Part shown: positions 32,942 through 44,211 of the stretch, piece after piece
Layout: each line of letters opens with the position of its first letter
Position numbering within the stretch: position 1 is the first letter of the stretch
From: Campanula takesimana
Lineage: Eukaryota; Streptophyta; Magnoliopsida; Asterales; Campanulaceae
NCBI GenBank assembly: GCA_026119855.1
Contig: JAOWBW010000147.1
Location: forward strand, 682,001 to 746,000
Reading direction: 5' to 3'
DNA length: 64,000 nt
Position numbers and translations under genes: made by a program
The notes under the pieces: generated by a model
Database searches by the model: none
Seen by the model: only the letters and a program-made list of their open reading frames with translations
What the model was told of the DNA's origin: nothing

Positions 32942-33958
32942 TGAAAGATCATTTTTTAACTGATATACTTTAAACAAGTAAACTGTTAGTGCACAAGGGG
33001 TCTACTATTCTTGAGGGTAGGTCGACTATCTTGTGGTGCAGTGTGTGTGAATTGAGTTTTTGAGCGGAATTATGATAAGCTGAAAAGGAGAAATGTAAAG
33101 ATAAATAACAAGTGTAATGTGTGTGTAAATACTGTATGAGAGATTAAGACAAACACAACGATGTAACGTGGTTCGGAGTAAAGAAACTCTCCTACATCCA
33201 TGCCTCACTATCCTCAACAGTGAAGAGCAATCCACTATAATCTTTCATCAAGTAATTACAATAAATTGCATGGAAAATTCCCTCAGAATTTTCCAACTTT
33301 ATTAGTCTCACTAACTATGTTGTGTTTGTTGCTAAGCACTGGAAAGAAAAAGAAAAGGTTTCACAAATGTGAAGATTTGGTGATCTCTAAATGGCTCTAG
33401 TTAGCTATGTGAGACCTCTATTAAGTTTCTCTATTAGCACAAATTTATATGATTAAGTGTGCTTTTACAAGATTTGCTTAAAAGCTTTTGTGGATGTTTT
33501 TAGAATGGCAAAGAGGTGTGTTATTCAATGTATGTAATTCTCGTTTTATAGGTCTTTATAAGGTATCCATTATGTTCTAACATTTTTGAGCATCTTGGGC
33601 TTGTGAATTGTCAGTCTACTATCCTTGACTGGAACAATGCTTATGAATAGTGTCAAGTCAGGTTTGACTTTGACTAGAATTTTGAGTTGGCATGCCACAT
33701 CATGTAGGTTGAGGTTTACTATCTTGGTGAGGTTTGCTATCTCGCTTAGTGTGAAGGTTCATGATAGTAGACCTTACCTAGATGAAATCTGCAGTATTGT
33801 CCCTTGAGTATTCTTCCATGGATTTGAAGAGGATGATTTTGTAATGAGATGTTGCTTTAAAAAGTCGAATGTTCATAGAACATTTGGCTTTAATTTAAGG
33901 GTCTTCATTTGCTTAATTATTTGTCAAAACTTTTTGTTTAGAACCTTGGGTTCTAACA
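32942..33958 (-). repeat. 3' LTR of element D
   Basis: It runs from TGAAAGATC to TTCTAACA and is followed by a polypurine tract at 33959-33975 (minus strand CCAATAAATGGGGAAAT). It is homologous to the C LTRs but clearly more diverged. It has the hairpin region near 33207-33225 and family-2 words near 33002, 33024, 33610, 33713 and 33765. Confidence 0.85.
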
Positions 33959-34155
33959 ATTTCCCCATTTATTGGAAATAATTAAGCCAGAAAAGAAATG
34001 AACCAACAGTAATCCAATGGAGAGAGTGGCTGACTTCATCAAACTAAAACAGAAAAATAGAGTTAGCCCAAAAGAGATGTAGCCAAAGTCTTTACATCCC
34101 AAAACAAGAACTAAGAAATTTAAATTGTTCAACAGTAAAAAAATTTAGAGAGTGT

Positions 34156-34580
34156 TTAATCAAACAGAGCATCAATGATGTCATCAATCTGTTATGGAGA
34201 TTCTGGTTGTGTTTGACTAAGTTCAACTGCAGTTAAGTGCCTTTCCCTTTCTAGGTTGAGAAGATTCAATTGTCTTTTGTTGAACCTGAAGTAGTACTGC
34301 TTGTTGTTCCAGGTTAGGCTCTCATGTCATCATATGAAATTCCAAGTTGAATGAGCTAACTTTTCTTCATGAGTTCTTATTTCTTTCCTGAGTCTCTTGA
34401 AGTTGTGGGAGCCCTTGAAGCTGGTACTAGCAAAAGAGGTCTGGAATTTGGATTTTCTCTTGGTGGTGCTTGATTTTGAGTGAAGATCTCTTGAGTTTGA
34501 GAGAATTCTTTGAAGGACTTGATTTGAGAGAGAACTTCATCTGGTCTACTATCTTTCATGCAAGAGTCTTGAACCAACTT
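34156..34580 (-). pseudogene. AP2 C-terminal end of element D
   Basis: The minus-strand frame ends at 34156 with an acidic tail (DDIIDALFD, against DDSIEALFH in C). Upstream are LLNLERERHLTAVEL-like residues and a 66-codon open piece (34377-34577, CMKDSRPDEV to SRDSGKK). KDSRP is encoded by the family-2 word. It is cut at 34580 by element C, and the gene continues at 59358. Confidence 0.7.
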
Positions 34581-35501
34581 TGAAAGAACCTGTTCTATTT
34601 ATACACTTTAAACAGGTAGATGTTAGTTCACAAGAGGTCGACTATCTTGGCAGAGTAGGTCGACTATCTTGATGTGTAGTGTGTGTGAGTTGAGTTATGC
34701 AGCGGAATAATAATGAAATAAATAGAAGAAATAAATGAGTAAATGATAAGTGATATGTGTGTGAAAAAATGTGAGTAAATGAGACACAAACACAAAGATG
34801 TAACGTGGTTCAGAGTATAGTAACTCTCCTACATCCACGCTTCACTGTCCTCAACAGTGAATAAGCAATCCTTTATAATACTTCGTCAAGAAATTACAAT
34901 CAATTGCAAGAAAATTCTCTCAGAATTTTCAGACCTAATTAGCCTCACTAATTAAGTTATGTACTTGTTGCAAAGTACAGAAAAAGAAAAGAAAAGATTT
35001 CACAAGTGTGAGGGTTTGGTGATCTCTAAGATGGCTCTAAAGTAGCTATGTGAGATCTATATTTGCTTATCTATTTTAGCACAGATTTATAAATATCAAG
35101 TATCCTTTTACAATTGAGTTTGCTTAGAAGCTTTAATCAACTTGTATAAAATATGGCCAAGACAGTGATGATTTCTTTAGAAGTGTTGAGCTCCTTTTAT
35201 AGGCTTTGATGTTATATCCGTTTGAGTTCCAACAGTCTTCAACATCTTGGAAATGCATATGTCAGTCATTAATCTTTGATTGGCATAAAGTATGTGAACA
35301 GTGTTTGAGTCAGGTTTGACTTTGATAGGTAGATTAGTTTGGCAAGAGTGATAAGGTCTGCTATCTTGAAGGTTTGTTATCTCGATAGTGAAGATAGTGG
35401 ACCTGTAATACTTGATGATTTCCAGTTAACTTCTTGATAATTCTTTTCAAGTTCATTAATTATTTGTCAAAACACTTAGTTAAGAAACTAGGGTTCTGAC
35501 A
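34581..35501 (-). repeat. 3' LTR of element C
   Basis: It runs from TGAAAGAACC to GGTTCTGACA and is followed by the polypurine tract 35502-35518. It has a perfect hairpin TTCACTGT/ACAGTGAA (34841-34861), a minus-strand TATA box CCTATAAAAGG near 35195-35205, and gcagcggaataa near 34694. Family-2 words occur near 34637, 34656, 35364 and 35393. By eye about 95% of aligned bases match the 5' LTR in the first 300 bp. Confidence 0.93.
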
Positions 35502-35677
35502 ATTTTTCCCCTTTTGGGAAATAATTAAGAATAAGAAGTAGAATAAGATCTGTAAAGAGAACTTAAAACATAACACAATTAGATCACAATGAGAAATGCA
35601 AAGGTTTTAAGTTTACATCCCAAAACAGATAAAACAAAATTTTAAAATTGACAAAAAGGTTTTGAGAAAAAAAAAAC

Positions 35678-36512
35678 TTAGTGAAATAAGGCTTCAATAC
35701 TGTCATCACTATGATAGTCTGGTTCAGGTTGTGCTTCTCCAAGGTCTACTGCAGTTAGATGTCTTTCTCTTTCAAGATTTAGTAGTTGGAGTTGCTTCTT
35801 GTTGAACCTGAAGTAGTACAGTTTGTTGTTCCAAGTAAGACTCGTCCTATCATCATACTGAATGCTATGGTTTATCAGTTGACTCTTCTTTAGTAAAGGC
35901 TCCTTCTTTCCCAGATTTCTTGAAACTGAGGGGGCAGGACCAATTAGAAGCTGTCTTGTTGAAGATTGTCCTCTTGATGAAGGTTGATCTTGGGTAAAGA
36001 TTTCTTGAGGTTGAGTGAACTCTCTGAAATTTCTTGGAAGGGTGGTGGCTTCAGTCTGGTCAACTATCCTGCCATCAAGTGTTTCTTGGACCAACTTGGT
36101 CAAGTCATGTCTGAGTCCCTTCATTTGAGCTCTCACATAGTTCCCAACTGCATTGATGTTTTCATGAGTAGCAGCAGGAAATGTGGATGGATATGTAGGC
36201 ACAATTGGATCAGGTATGAGAGGGCAAGAGTATTGATGAAAGGGCTCTTGAAGTGATGGTTCATTTGGGAAAATAGTAGAGCTGGGAAGGATTCCACCAA
36301 ATAATCTCTTGATAGCACAGAAGCCAAACAACTTCTCACAGACTAGCTTCCAGTAAATCACTTTGATGAGGTCAATGCATTTGGTTAAAACAACTCTATA
36401 TTGCATATGGAGGCCTTCATTTAGCTTGGGAGACAACCATTGGGAGAAAAAAAATTTCCCATTGAGCCATTTTGCCTTCAGTAAGGCTTGAGGGAACAAG
36501 AGGGGTCTCATG
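35678..36512 (-). CDS. AP2 C-terminal part of element C
   Basis: This is an open frame of 277 codons up to the solo-LTR insertion at 36513. The first residues (MRPLLFPQ) follow the junction, and the natural gene continues at 40452. Features shared with A and D are FSQW-S--L-E-LHM--RVV--KCIDL, IYWKLV-EK, IKRLFGG and SSTIFPNEP. Next come (A/V)THE-IN-VGNYVR-QMKGLR-DLTK, a variable linker (DGRIVDQTEA, with the family word) and LTWNNKLYYFRFNK. A conserved acidic tail (DDSIEALFH) ends the protein. The GNYVR-QMKGLR block suggests an amphipathic helix. No known domain is recognised. Confidence 0.6.
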
Positions 36513-39500
36513 TGACACGCCCCAAGTCCCGGGATCCCCTAATAGAACCTCGAACCTGGTGCGCGTAACTAACAAGAAACAAGAAACTAACGGGAAACAG
36601 GAACAATACCTGTTAAAAACAAACTGACATGATATATATACTCAAGAGTAGGGAGCTAAGATAGCTCACACGAGTTCTAGACCAAGAAAATTAAAACCAA
36701 ACAAGGTTACATACAGCGGAAGACATGCCTAGCAAATAAGCTGGCATCAAGAACTGTCTAGGGACAACAAATACTACCCCAACACAAGCCCAGAGTTTAT
36801 AAACTCATACAAGACCGTCCTTACCAAAATATAAAAGGACACTAACTTCGAACAAGAATATCCTGCTGAGTAAATTCCCAGCTAAGTCGAGCCTCACTGC
36901 GTACAATCCCCTGCTTTCCTGGGGGGGGGGAAACAATTAAACAAATAAAGGGTGAGATAAATCTCAGTAAGCTATTAACATGCAACTATATGTCATGTTA
37001 TCATGAAATACAAGTAGATACTCAACTAAACATATATCAAGTATCATCAAGTAACAAGTATAGGAGAGGCTAAGCCAACTCAACAAGTAATCAAGCTCAA
37101 GATATGATCAGGTAACAAGTAGTCAAGTAGTGCGAGAGGCTAGACCAGCTCACAAGATGCACATAGGCCTATCACGCATTGTACCTGAATCCTTCCTTAT
37201 TTCTCCCAAGAATACCATTTGTTGTCGATGCTTTTCTAGCTGAGGACAACCAAGAACAGGAACCGCTATGCAGTATATAAGGAGACCTGGTAACCAGTGC
37301 CATCCACAATAACAAGATCCATGTGGTGAACAGGACAGGAGAACAGTATATAAGAAGACCTGGTATTCAGTGTCATCCACAATAACAAGATCCACGTGGT
37401 GTTCGGGACGGGAGTTAGCATTCACTTAGGTCAGGCTTATTGCTCCAACCAAGGAAGCTATGCCCTTACTATGGCCGGTAGTAAGGGGTCGGGCGGAAAT
37501 ACATAGGGACCCGATTGTCACTTAAACCCCAGCTCTCGCGATAAGCGTGAACCTATATATTTTCGAACAAGCAAGGAGAACCAGCTGGACTCACCAAGAA
37601 TATACAAGTAGATATTTACTTGAACTACGGAAACAGAACTCAGTCCCTTATTAGTGGACTATTCTTTACGCACCATGTAATTATGTATCATGTGCTCAAT
37701 ATAAGTACACATACGCAATTATTGCGAATACCAATCAAGTTCAACTATGGCACGTAAGTGTCCATGTAACACGATCAATCCAAGTAAGAGTCCATTTATA
37801 ACAGACTTCAGTCAAGTAGTAGGGTATTTCACTTTGTCACATGCCAAGTTTGCACGTACATATTTATATCACGTTTAACACATTAATGTGTTTATCACGA
37901 TACCCTTACTATCAAATAGAGCCCAATACCTTAGACTCTAAACACGTAGTAGAATAGGTCACATTGTACCTAGACACAGTCATACTTCACATATATGTAT
38001 CGTTAGTAATCGAATACATTTTCTAACACATATTGTGTTCTGTAATCATTCTTATTAATTTAAATCGTAGTATTCACGATTATATGAATTATCTTCATAT
38101 TACACTAGTCCCTATTTTCTTTAGGAACTCATTTCAAGACAAGATATCAAGTTCAGGTATACAGTAGGGTTAATCATTCTCTAACTAGTTTCATAACCCA
38201 ATTCTTTGGTTATTCATGTCATGTATCAAATAATCAAGAAGCTACATTCTATCAAGTAGCTACATGCAAGATTTGCATATACACATCAAGAATCTTTCAA
38301 GTTTATTACCATATTCATGTAATGGTTTCAAGACATTCAAGACTTTCAAGACAATCAAGACAGTCAAGACTTTTACAAGATTTTATCATCTTGTATCCAA
38401 GTTTTCAATCCATTTTCTTGGATGGTTAAACATGTACAAGTGTTAATTAGCTTATACTTAAGTTATCAATCCAACTCTTTGGTTATTTACGATAAGTACA
38501 AGATTTATTTATCTTATATTCACATTTTAATTAAGAAGATGAGCTATACATCTCCCAATCAAGTTCACGATCCTATTCCTAGGATACTCAAGTTCAAGGC
38601 ATTAATTGTTGTCCCTTAGGTACACAAACTTTAGCTACGAGAGGGGAGACTAATCCAAGATTTGTGGACTAGCTCAACGGGAAACAAGCTTCAGGTAATC
38701 AAGAAGCTACATTGTTATCAAGTAACTATGTGCGATGATTGCACATACAAGTCAAGAATATTTCTTATTCACGTTAATGCTTGTTCTAAGCACTTTCGAG
38801 TTTACACCTTACCCATAAATTGGTGTCAAGGCATATACAAAATATATTAATCTTATATTCATGTTTAAATCCCTTTTCTTTGGATGTTCAAGTCATGTAC
38901 AAGATTTTATTGTCTTATACTTCAAGTTTTATTCCAATCTTTAGACATTCAATCATGTATAAGAGTTATACACTTTACTCTTACCAATTCTCAATCCTAT
39001 TCTTAGGATGTTCAAGTTCAAAACATTGTTTATACCCCTAAGGTACACAAGACGTTGATTTCCCAGACACATAAGAGCATTCATACTCTTATACTCAAGT
39101 TCAATATCCTAAAACACCTATCTAGGTTCTTTAGACAATCACTTTAAAACCCCATTAATTTATTCTTTGAATAGCCCTCTAAGTCTAGGTTATTCAGCTT
39201 CTTTCGGATCTTGATTCCGACTTTCCTATAGAAAGTTATGGAGGAAACAAGTCAAGAAGGAAAATCAGGATTTTCACTTGGCACGACCGTGCTCTAGAAA
39301 TTGGCACGACCGTGCTAACACTGCCGAGGGATTTCACACAAAATTCATTTTTGGCACGACCGTGCCCATAAAAGGCGCACGACCGTGCTAACACTGCCGA
39401 GGGAATTTGCCTAAAGGTAACAATTTGGCACGACCGTGCCAAATAAAGGCACACGACCGTGCGGTACAAATTTTGGCCCTTTTCCCCTGAATTCAAGCTT

Positions 39501-40451
39501 AATAATTCTCCGTCCCAAGTGTAGGAGTAACATTTAACTAACACTCCTAACATTCTCAGGAGTATACTAACAAGTTTAGAACTCCTATTTCAAGCCCAAT
39601 TCATTTCTTTTACCGTCCCATAAATAATAGGACAATTTCCTTTTATTCCTATTTAATATTTCACCGTCCCCAAAAGTATAAGTATAATTTTATTTTATAC
39701 TAATATACCCATCTTGGGATACTTCCATTCATTTCCCCGTACCACAAATAATGGTACAATTTTTCTAATAATAATTAAATCAAGTTACTATTTTACCGTC
39801 TCACGAATAGGAGTATAATTTTTCAATACTTTTCATTCCCAGGGGGTTAACCAAGTTTAAGCACTTTTAAGTTTCTTTCATTCATACGCAGTATGTTTAT
39901 ACTCCCTTCGTCCCAAAATTACAAGTATCACAAAAATTGCTCAAAACACAATTTTAACAAGAACAAGTATCGGGAATAACATATATGCATGTTATTACAA
40001 GTAAGGGGGAGTCAATAACTTACCTAGTCAAAAATCAAGTTGACCCAAATAAATTTCTGATCGGCCTGGAACGCTCTATTCAACGCCACGAATATTTATC
40101 CGGGACCGGAATCACGAACAGAGGGATAACTAAGCTCGAGGAGTCGAGAATAGGGTAAAAGTTTAACTTTCTCTCTGAGACAGAGAGAAAGTACGAGAAG
40201 AACTGAGAAATGCTTTCTCAGTGAAAAGTAAACCAAGAAGATATACTTAGGATTTTCCAAGAATTGCAACTAGACCCCTCAAGTTCTATCTTTGACAAAA
40301 AGGCCCCTAAACTTTCAACTTTGACATTTAACCACCTTAATTTTTCTAAAGTAGTTAAATAATTAACTCAAATAAAATAACATATAAATATGCTAGCCAA
40401 GAATTTAACAAGCACGTTAAATATTTAACAAGAATAAAGATGGGCGTTACA
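36513..40451 (-). mobile_element. Large solo LTR (3.9 kb), probably of a Ty3/gypsy chromovirus, inside AP2 of element C
   Basis: The ends are TGACACGCCCC and GGGCGTTACA with a perfect TCATG duplication (36508-36512, 40452-40456). On the minus strand it begins TGTAACGCCC, a common start for Tekay/Del-type LTRs; that assignment is from memory and tentative. There is no ORF of note, primer site or polypurine tract. It carries a cluster of quasi-palindromes at 39280-39462. Short ORFs inside are not genes. Confidence 0.75.
39280..39462. repeat. Cluster of six CACGACCGTGC quasi-palindromes
   Basis: CACGACCGTGC occurs six times in 183 bp, at about 39282, 39305, 39355, 39378, 39428 and 39452, mostly as GGCACGACCGTGC. 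The arms GCACG/CGTGC are perfect inverted repeats around AC. The phrase aacactgccgaggg also repeats between units. This may be a binding-site array or a recombination-prone part of the LTR. Confidence 0.85.
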
Positions 40452-42578
40452 TCATGGATGTAGAATTGGTTCAAGGTTAGTGTGTATGTATTCCACTCAT
40501 TGTGCACAAAGAATATTCTCCCAGCAAGCTCTCTAGCAGTCATTTTCAGCTGGGCTTTTGAGTAGGTCCAATATTGATTGGAGATAGCTGAGCTAAGTAT
40601 TTCTTGGGGAAACTCAAGATGGTCAAATGAAAGACCAAGAGGGAGAATGGATGGGATAGAGAAGTCCACTGGATGATAAATTAACAAAGGGGGAGGTGCA
40701 TAGTACAGGTGAATCAAGTTGGTTGAAAAGAAGGGGTTAGATGAAGGATTATATGGACTAGGAGTGATGATTTCAAAAGAAGAATTGTATGAAGGTAGGG
40801 ATCATGGAATTTGGCAATCTTACCCATATCAAATCGGGCAGAGTAGGCTTATTTATCAAAAGGATTTTCCACAACCAAGATTGCTTTTCCTTTTCCAGAT
40901 GAGACAGGAAGAGAGGGAGAAGGTTGAACAGGTTTCTTAATGGTTAATTTGGTTGAAGGAATAGATTTTGGGGAACTGGGAATAGATTGTGCAAGGTCAA
41001 CTATCATGGCTACAGTTCTACCTAGGTCAGCTGTCTGTTCATGAACATCTTCAAGATTGACATTCCCCCTTTCTTTTTCAATTGAAGGCTCAGTTCTATC
41101 GAGAATAGCATTCCCCCTATCAGTTTCAACAGATACCTCCTCAAATTGAGATAAGAGACCAGGAGTTGGCATAAATGAGGAAGATAAAGGACCTGATGAT
41201 ATAGGAAATTAAGCTGGGGAGAGGAGGCCTTTTTGCTTTAAGATTCAGTTAGAGTTTTAAGGGCTTCAATAGCTTCTTGAGCTCCTGAACTGAGGGTCTC
41301 AGTTGATGAACTATGATGAGTTGGGTCAAAATCAAATGGTTCAGGTGGTGAGATAGAAGGTGAAAGGGGTGGTGATTCTTCTTCAGGGATAATCACTTTA
41401 CTTTTCTTACTCAGAGGTCTGACTGAGACTAGGGGAACCTCATCTAAGTCAATGGGTTCATTGTATTTTTGTAGTCTCTTGGATTTTTTGGAGGGTTAGG
41501 GTTTGGGTTTTTCTGGTCTGGGTGAGGGTAAGTGTTTAGGTTTGGCTTTGGACCTTTTGTACATAAAGGCAGTTTTGGTGGAGGGAGATGGAGTTTTGAT
41601 GGTGCTGGGACCAGGAGTAGAGGGTGGAGGTGCTTCAAGAAGCAAGGGTGGAATGATTTTAGCTAAAGGTTCATACACAGTAAGGTCATCATCTAGGTCT
41701 ACTCTTTCCCTTAAATCTTTGTGCCATTTCAGCTAGGGTCTCTCTTTCAATATCACTGCCAGAGATTGATGAGACATGAGAGGGTGAATATTCATCTTGA
41801 AGGTCAGGATATTGTTGATCTTCAATAGGTTCTTGTACCCTACCCTGTTGTTTGTATGAGAAGGTATGAATGCTAAATACCTTATACCTGTGATGGGTTG
41901 CTTGCCTATCATAGGGGGTAGGTACTCTAACTCTCATTGTGCTCCCAATTTGAAGCAAAATCCCACTCATGAACCTAAATAATCCAGGATTTGTAGAGGA
42001 TTTGGTTTTGATTTTAAGGGGATGATGGCCAGACCTAAGTCTAAAGTAAGACAACAACACAAAACTCCAATTTGTGGTTTGAACTGTATGCAACAGAACA
42101 ACAATTGTTTCCACTCACTGGGGCTCATGGCATGGTGAGAAGAGGTCTTTCCACACAAACCTTTCATAACAACATTAGCTAGAGTTGAAAATTGGGGAGA
42201 TAGGAACTTTTAATAGACAGGTTTATCATTATGGTAATTAGGCCATCCTTCTATAGTAGCAGTTTGAGATGAGCAATTGATGTTGGAATCCCAAATGTTT
42301 ATAATCATGTTGGGTTCATTTAGAATGCCATAAGTGGCAGCAACATCACTAGGGGATATGGTGTAGGAGGTACCTTAGAGAGTAAACTGAATGTTGTATT
42401 GCTATGTCAAAACTCCATTAGCGTAGATGTGGGAGCAGAGCAGAGGAAGAATTGGATGCTTGGCCTCCATGAATGTCTTCAGTTTTGCATTTGTGAGAAG
42501 CTCTCCAATCCATCCACAAGCTGGATTAATGTAAAAGGATTTTTTAATGCGATACCCATGGGCAGATGTGGAATTCAT
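40452..42578 (-). pseudogene. AP1 and AP2 N-terminal part of element C
   Basis: It starts at ATG 42578 (MNSTSAHGYRIKKSFYINP), homologous to A's AP1. The AP1 blocks (KHPILPLLCSHIYANGV, VVMKGLCGKTSS, SPSEWKQ, LFRFMSGILLQIG) are spread over several frames because of stops near 42402 and 42170 and a shift near 42050. After that follow an S/E/D-rich part, a P-rich basic part (RSKAKPKHLPSPRPEKPKP), and MIVDLAQ with the family word near 40985. A KGKAIL--ENPF block is shared with D (60300 region). In C and D, unlike A/B, there is no LTR-like spacer between AP1 and AP2, so they may form one long gene. Confidence 0.6.
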
Positions 42579-43191
42579 TTTTCTAGGGTTTGAGAAGTAT
42601 AAACAGAGGATATAATGGTCACTTTTGTTTGAATGGAGAAGAAGGGTTTTGATAAGGATTATTGGTTTAAGAGAAACGGTGGCTTTTAAAGGGTTGGGGG
42701 ACAATCGTAGAAAGGTGAAAAGACATGCCCTTTAAAGGAAATTTATAAGTGATGTGGACAAGCAGGTGACTCATCACAATTGTAATTGTTGAAACAGTAA
42801 ATTTCTTCTATTTGCATTTACGCAAAGGACATAGCGTGAACGGAGAAAACATTATTTATTCCCTTAATAAATATTGACATGGTTAAATCTAATATTCAAC
42901 TATAATCCAGTATATACAGGCAGCTCGATTTAATTAACATATCAAATCAACCTTACTGGAATGCATCTTTTGAGGTTTACTATCATCATTACATCTACAA
43001 CATTCATTCTCGAGGTGAATTAAATGATGTGAAATCTCTCTATATAGGAAACATTGTTGGTGAATTATACATCACAACATCAAATATTCAGATACAGATA
43101 GTTCATAGTAAGATAGTAGACCTTCTTCCTTCATATTTTCTCATAAAAGAATAGGTAGACTAACAAATCTTTTTAGCCCAAGCAAGATGTC
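42579..43191. promoter_or_regulatory. Divergent promoter region of element C
   Basis: There is no ORF. A minus-strand TATA candidate (ACTTATAAAT, complement of 42741-42750) faces AP1. A weaker plus-strand candidate (TATATAGG, 43041-43048) faces the aORF. The family-2 word occurs on opposite strands near 42968 and 43110. The layout matches A and B although the sequence is strongly diverged. Confidence 0.4.
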
Positions 43192-43842
43192 TGATCTTAT
43201 GAAGAAGTTAAAAGTTTAGAGAGAGGGAAGAGGAGAAGGAGCAGGTATGTGAGATTCTTGAGAGAGTTTAGGGAATATCAGTCATAAGAGGCCTTAGTTA
43301 GTGAGTAAGAGGTGGATCAGCTTCTTCCAAATGATCCAATGAAGAAGGTGGAATTGATGGGAAGGTCCATCAAGAAGGAGATATGGCTGTATGCCAGAGA
43401 TGAGTTTGTCAAGGAGGAGAAAAAGAGGCTAAAGAGAGGGGAGGAGATAGAGAAAAGATGTGACATTGGCAAAGGAAAAGCCAAGATGTCAGAGATTGAG
43501 GAAGATAAAGGACCTAACAAATCCTTGTTTGATCTTTTAAAGTTAGAGAGGAAGTCAGATTTAGTGATTGGCAAGCAAGGGGAGAAAGGGGAAGGCCAAG
43601 GGGATAAGTATGATGGCAGTTCTTACACAAAGAACAGTTCATTTTCCCTACTTTCAAGCAAGTACTTTGCTTCCTGTAGTCCATTAAGAACAGGGGAGAA
43701 GGAAGATGGGAGCTTCAGGTCAGATGAGGCATATGTCTTTAGTGAAAGCCACAATTCTTCTGGAACTTTCAGCTTCTCATCACCTTTAGATAGTTTTCCT
43801 AAACCTCAGGAGGTAAGGAATTGGTGGCCTAGGACTGTGTAG
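43192..43842 (+). pseudogene. Antisense accessory gene (aORF) of element C
   Basis: The N terminus is degenerate (SPSKMSDLMKKLKV then a stop). From 43312 a frame of 176 codons is open: VDQLLPNDPMKK matches the VEQLPFDHP part of A, then a lysine/glutamate-rich segment (EEKKRLKRGEEIEKRCD). It closes with SSGTFSFSSPLDSFP and RNWWPRTV. The SGTFSF-SPLD-FP and WWPRT motifs are conserved with A and B although the rest has diverged greatly. In A the frame continues past PRT, while here it stops. Confidence 0.6.
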
Positions 43843-44211
43843 CCTTCATCAAATCAGTCTTCCCGTGGAGTTGAGTCATGGAGATGGGATAGTAGACTCA
43901 TGTTAGAGAGAACTGATGAGTCTGGTCAGCCATTTATTGGGATATCTCAAGGAGGAGTTAAGGAGGAGGTGGAGACATCAGCAGAGTGTTCTTTTGTTGT
44001 TGGAGAATGGAGGTTAGAAGAGTAGTTTCTGATGAAGTGAAGATAGTGGACCTGGTGGAGAAGTCGGCTATCTTAGATAGGGAAGGAGCTGGTGACATAT
44101 TTTTAGCTCCTTTTAGTTTGGAGGAGTAGGGTAGCCCTTTATGGAACCTTTTTGATGTTTTTACTCCCCTCTTTGTTATGTACTCCACTATGTTTAATGA
44201 AATTTCCCTTT

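Noticed and set aside
39236..39553. 105-codon minus-strand ORF over the CACGACCGTGC cluster
   Set aside because: The frame arises from the repeat units; it lies in a non-coding LTR.
39599..39990. Further Stowaway MITEs (CCGTCCCA-type words here, and near 15260, 32275, 47330 and 52645)
   Set aside because: Only single arms or short words are visible; paired inverted ends with TA duplications could not be shown.
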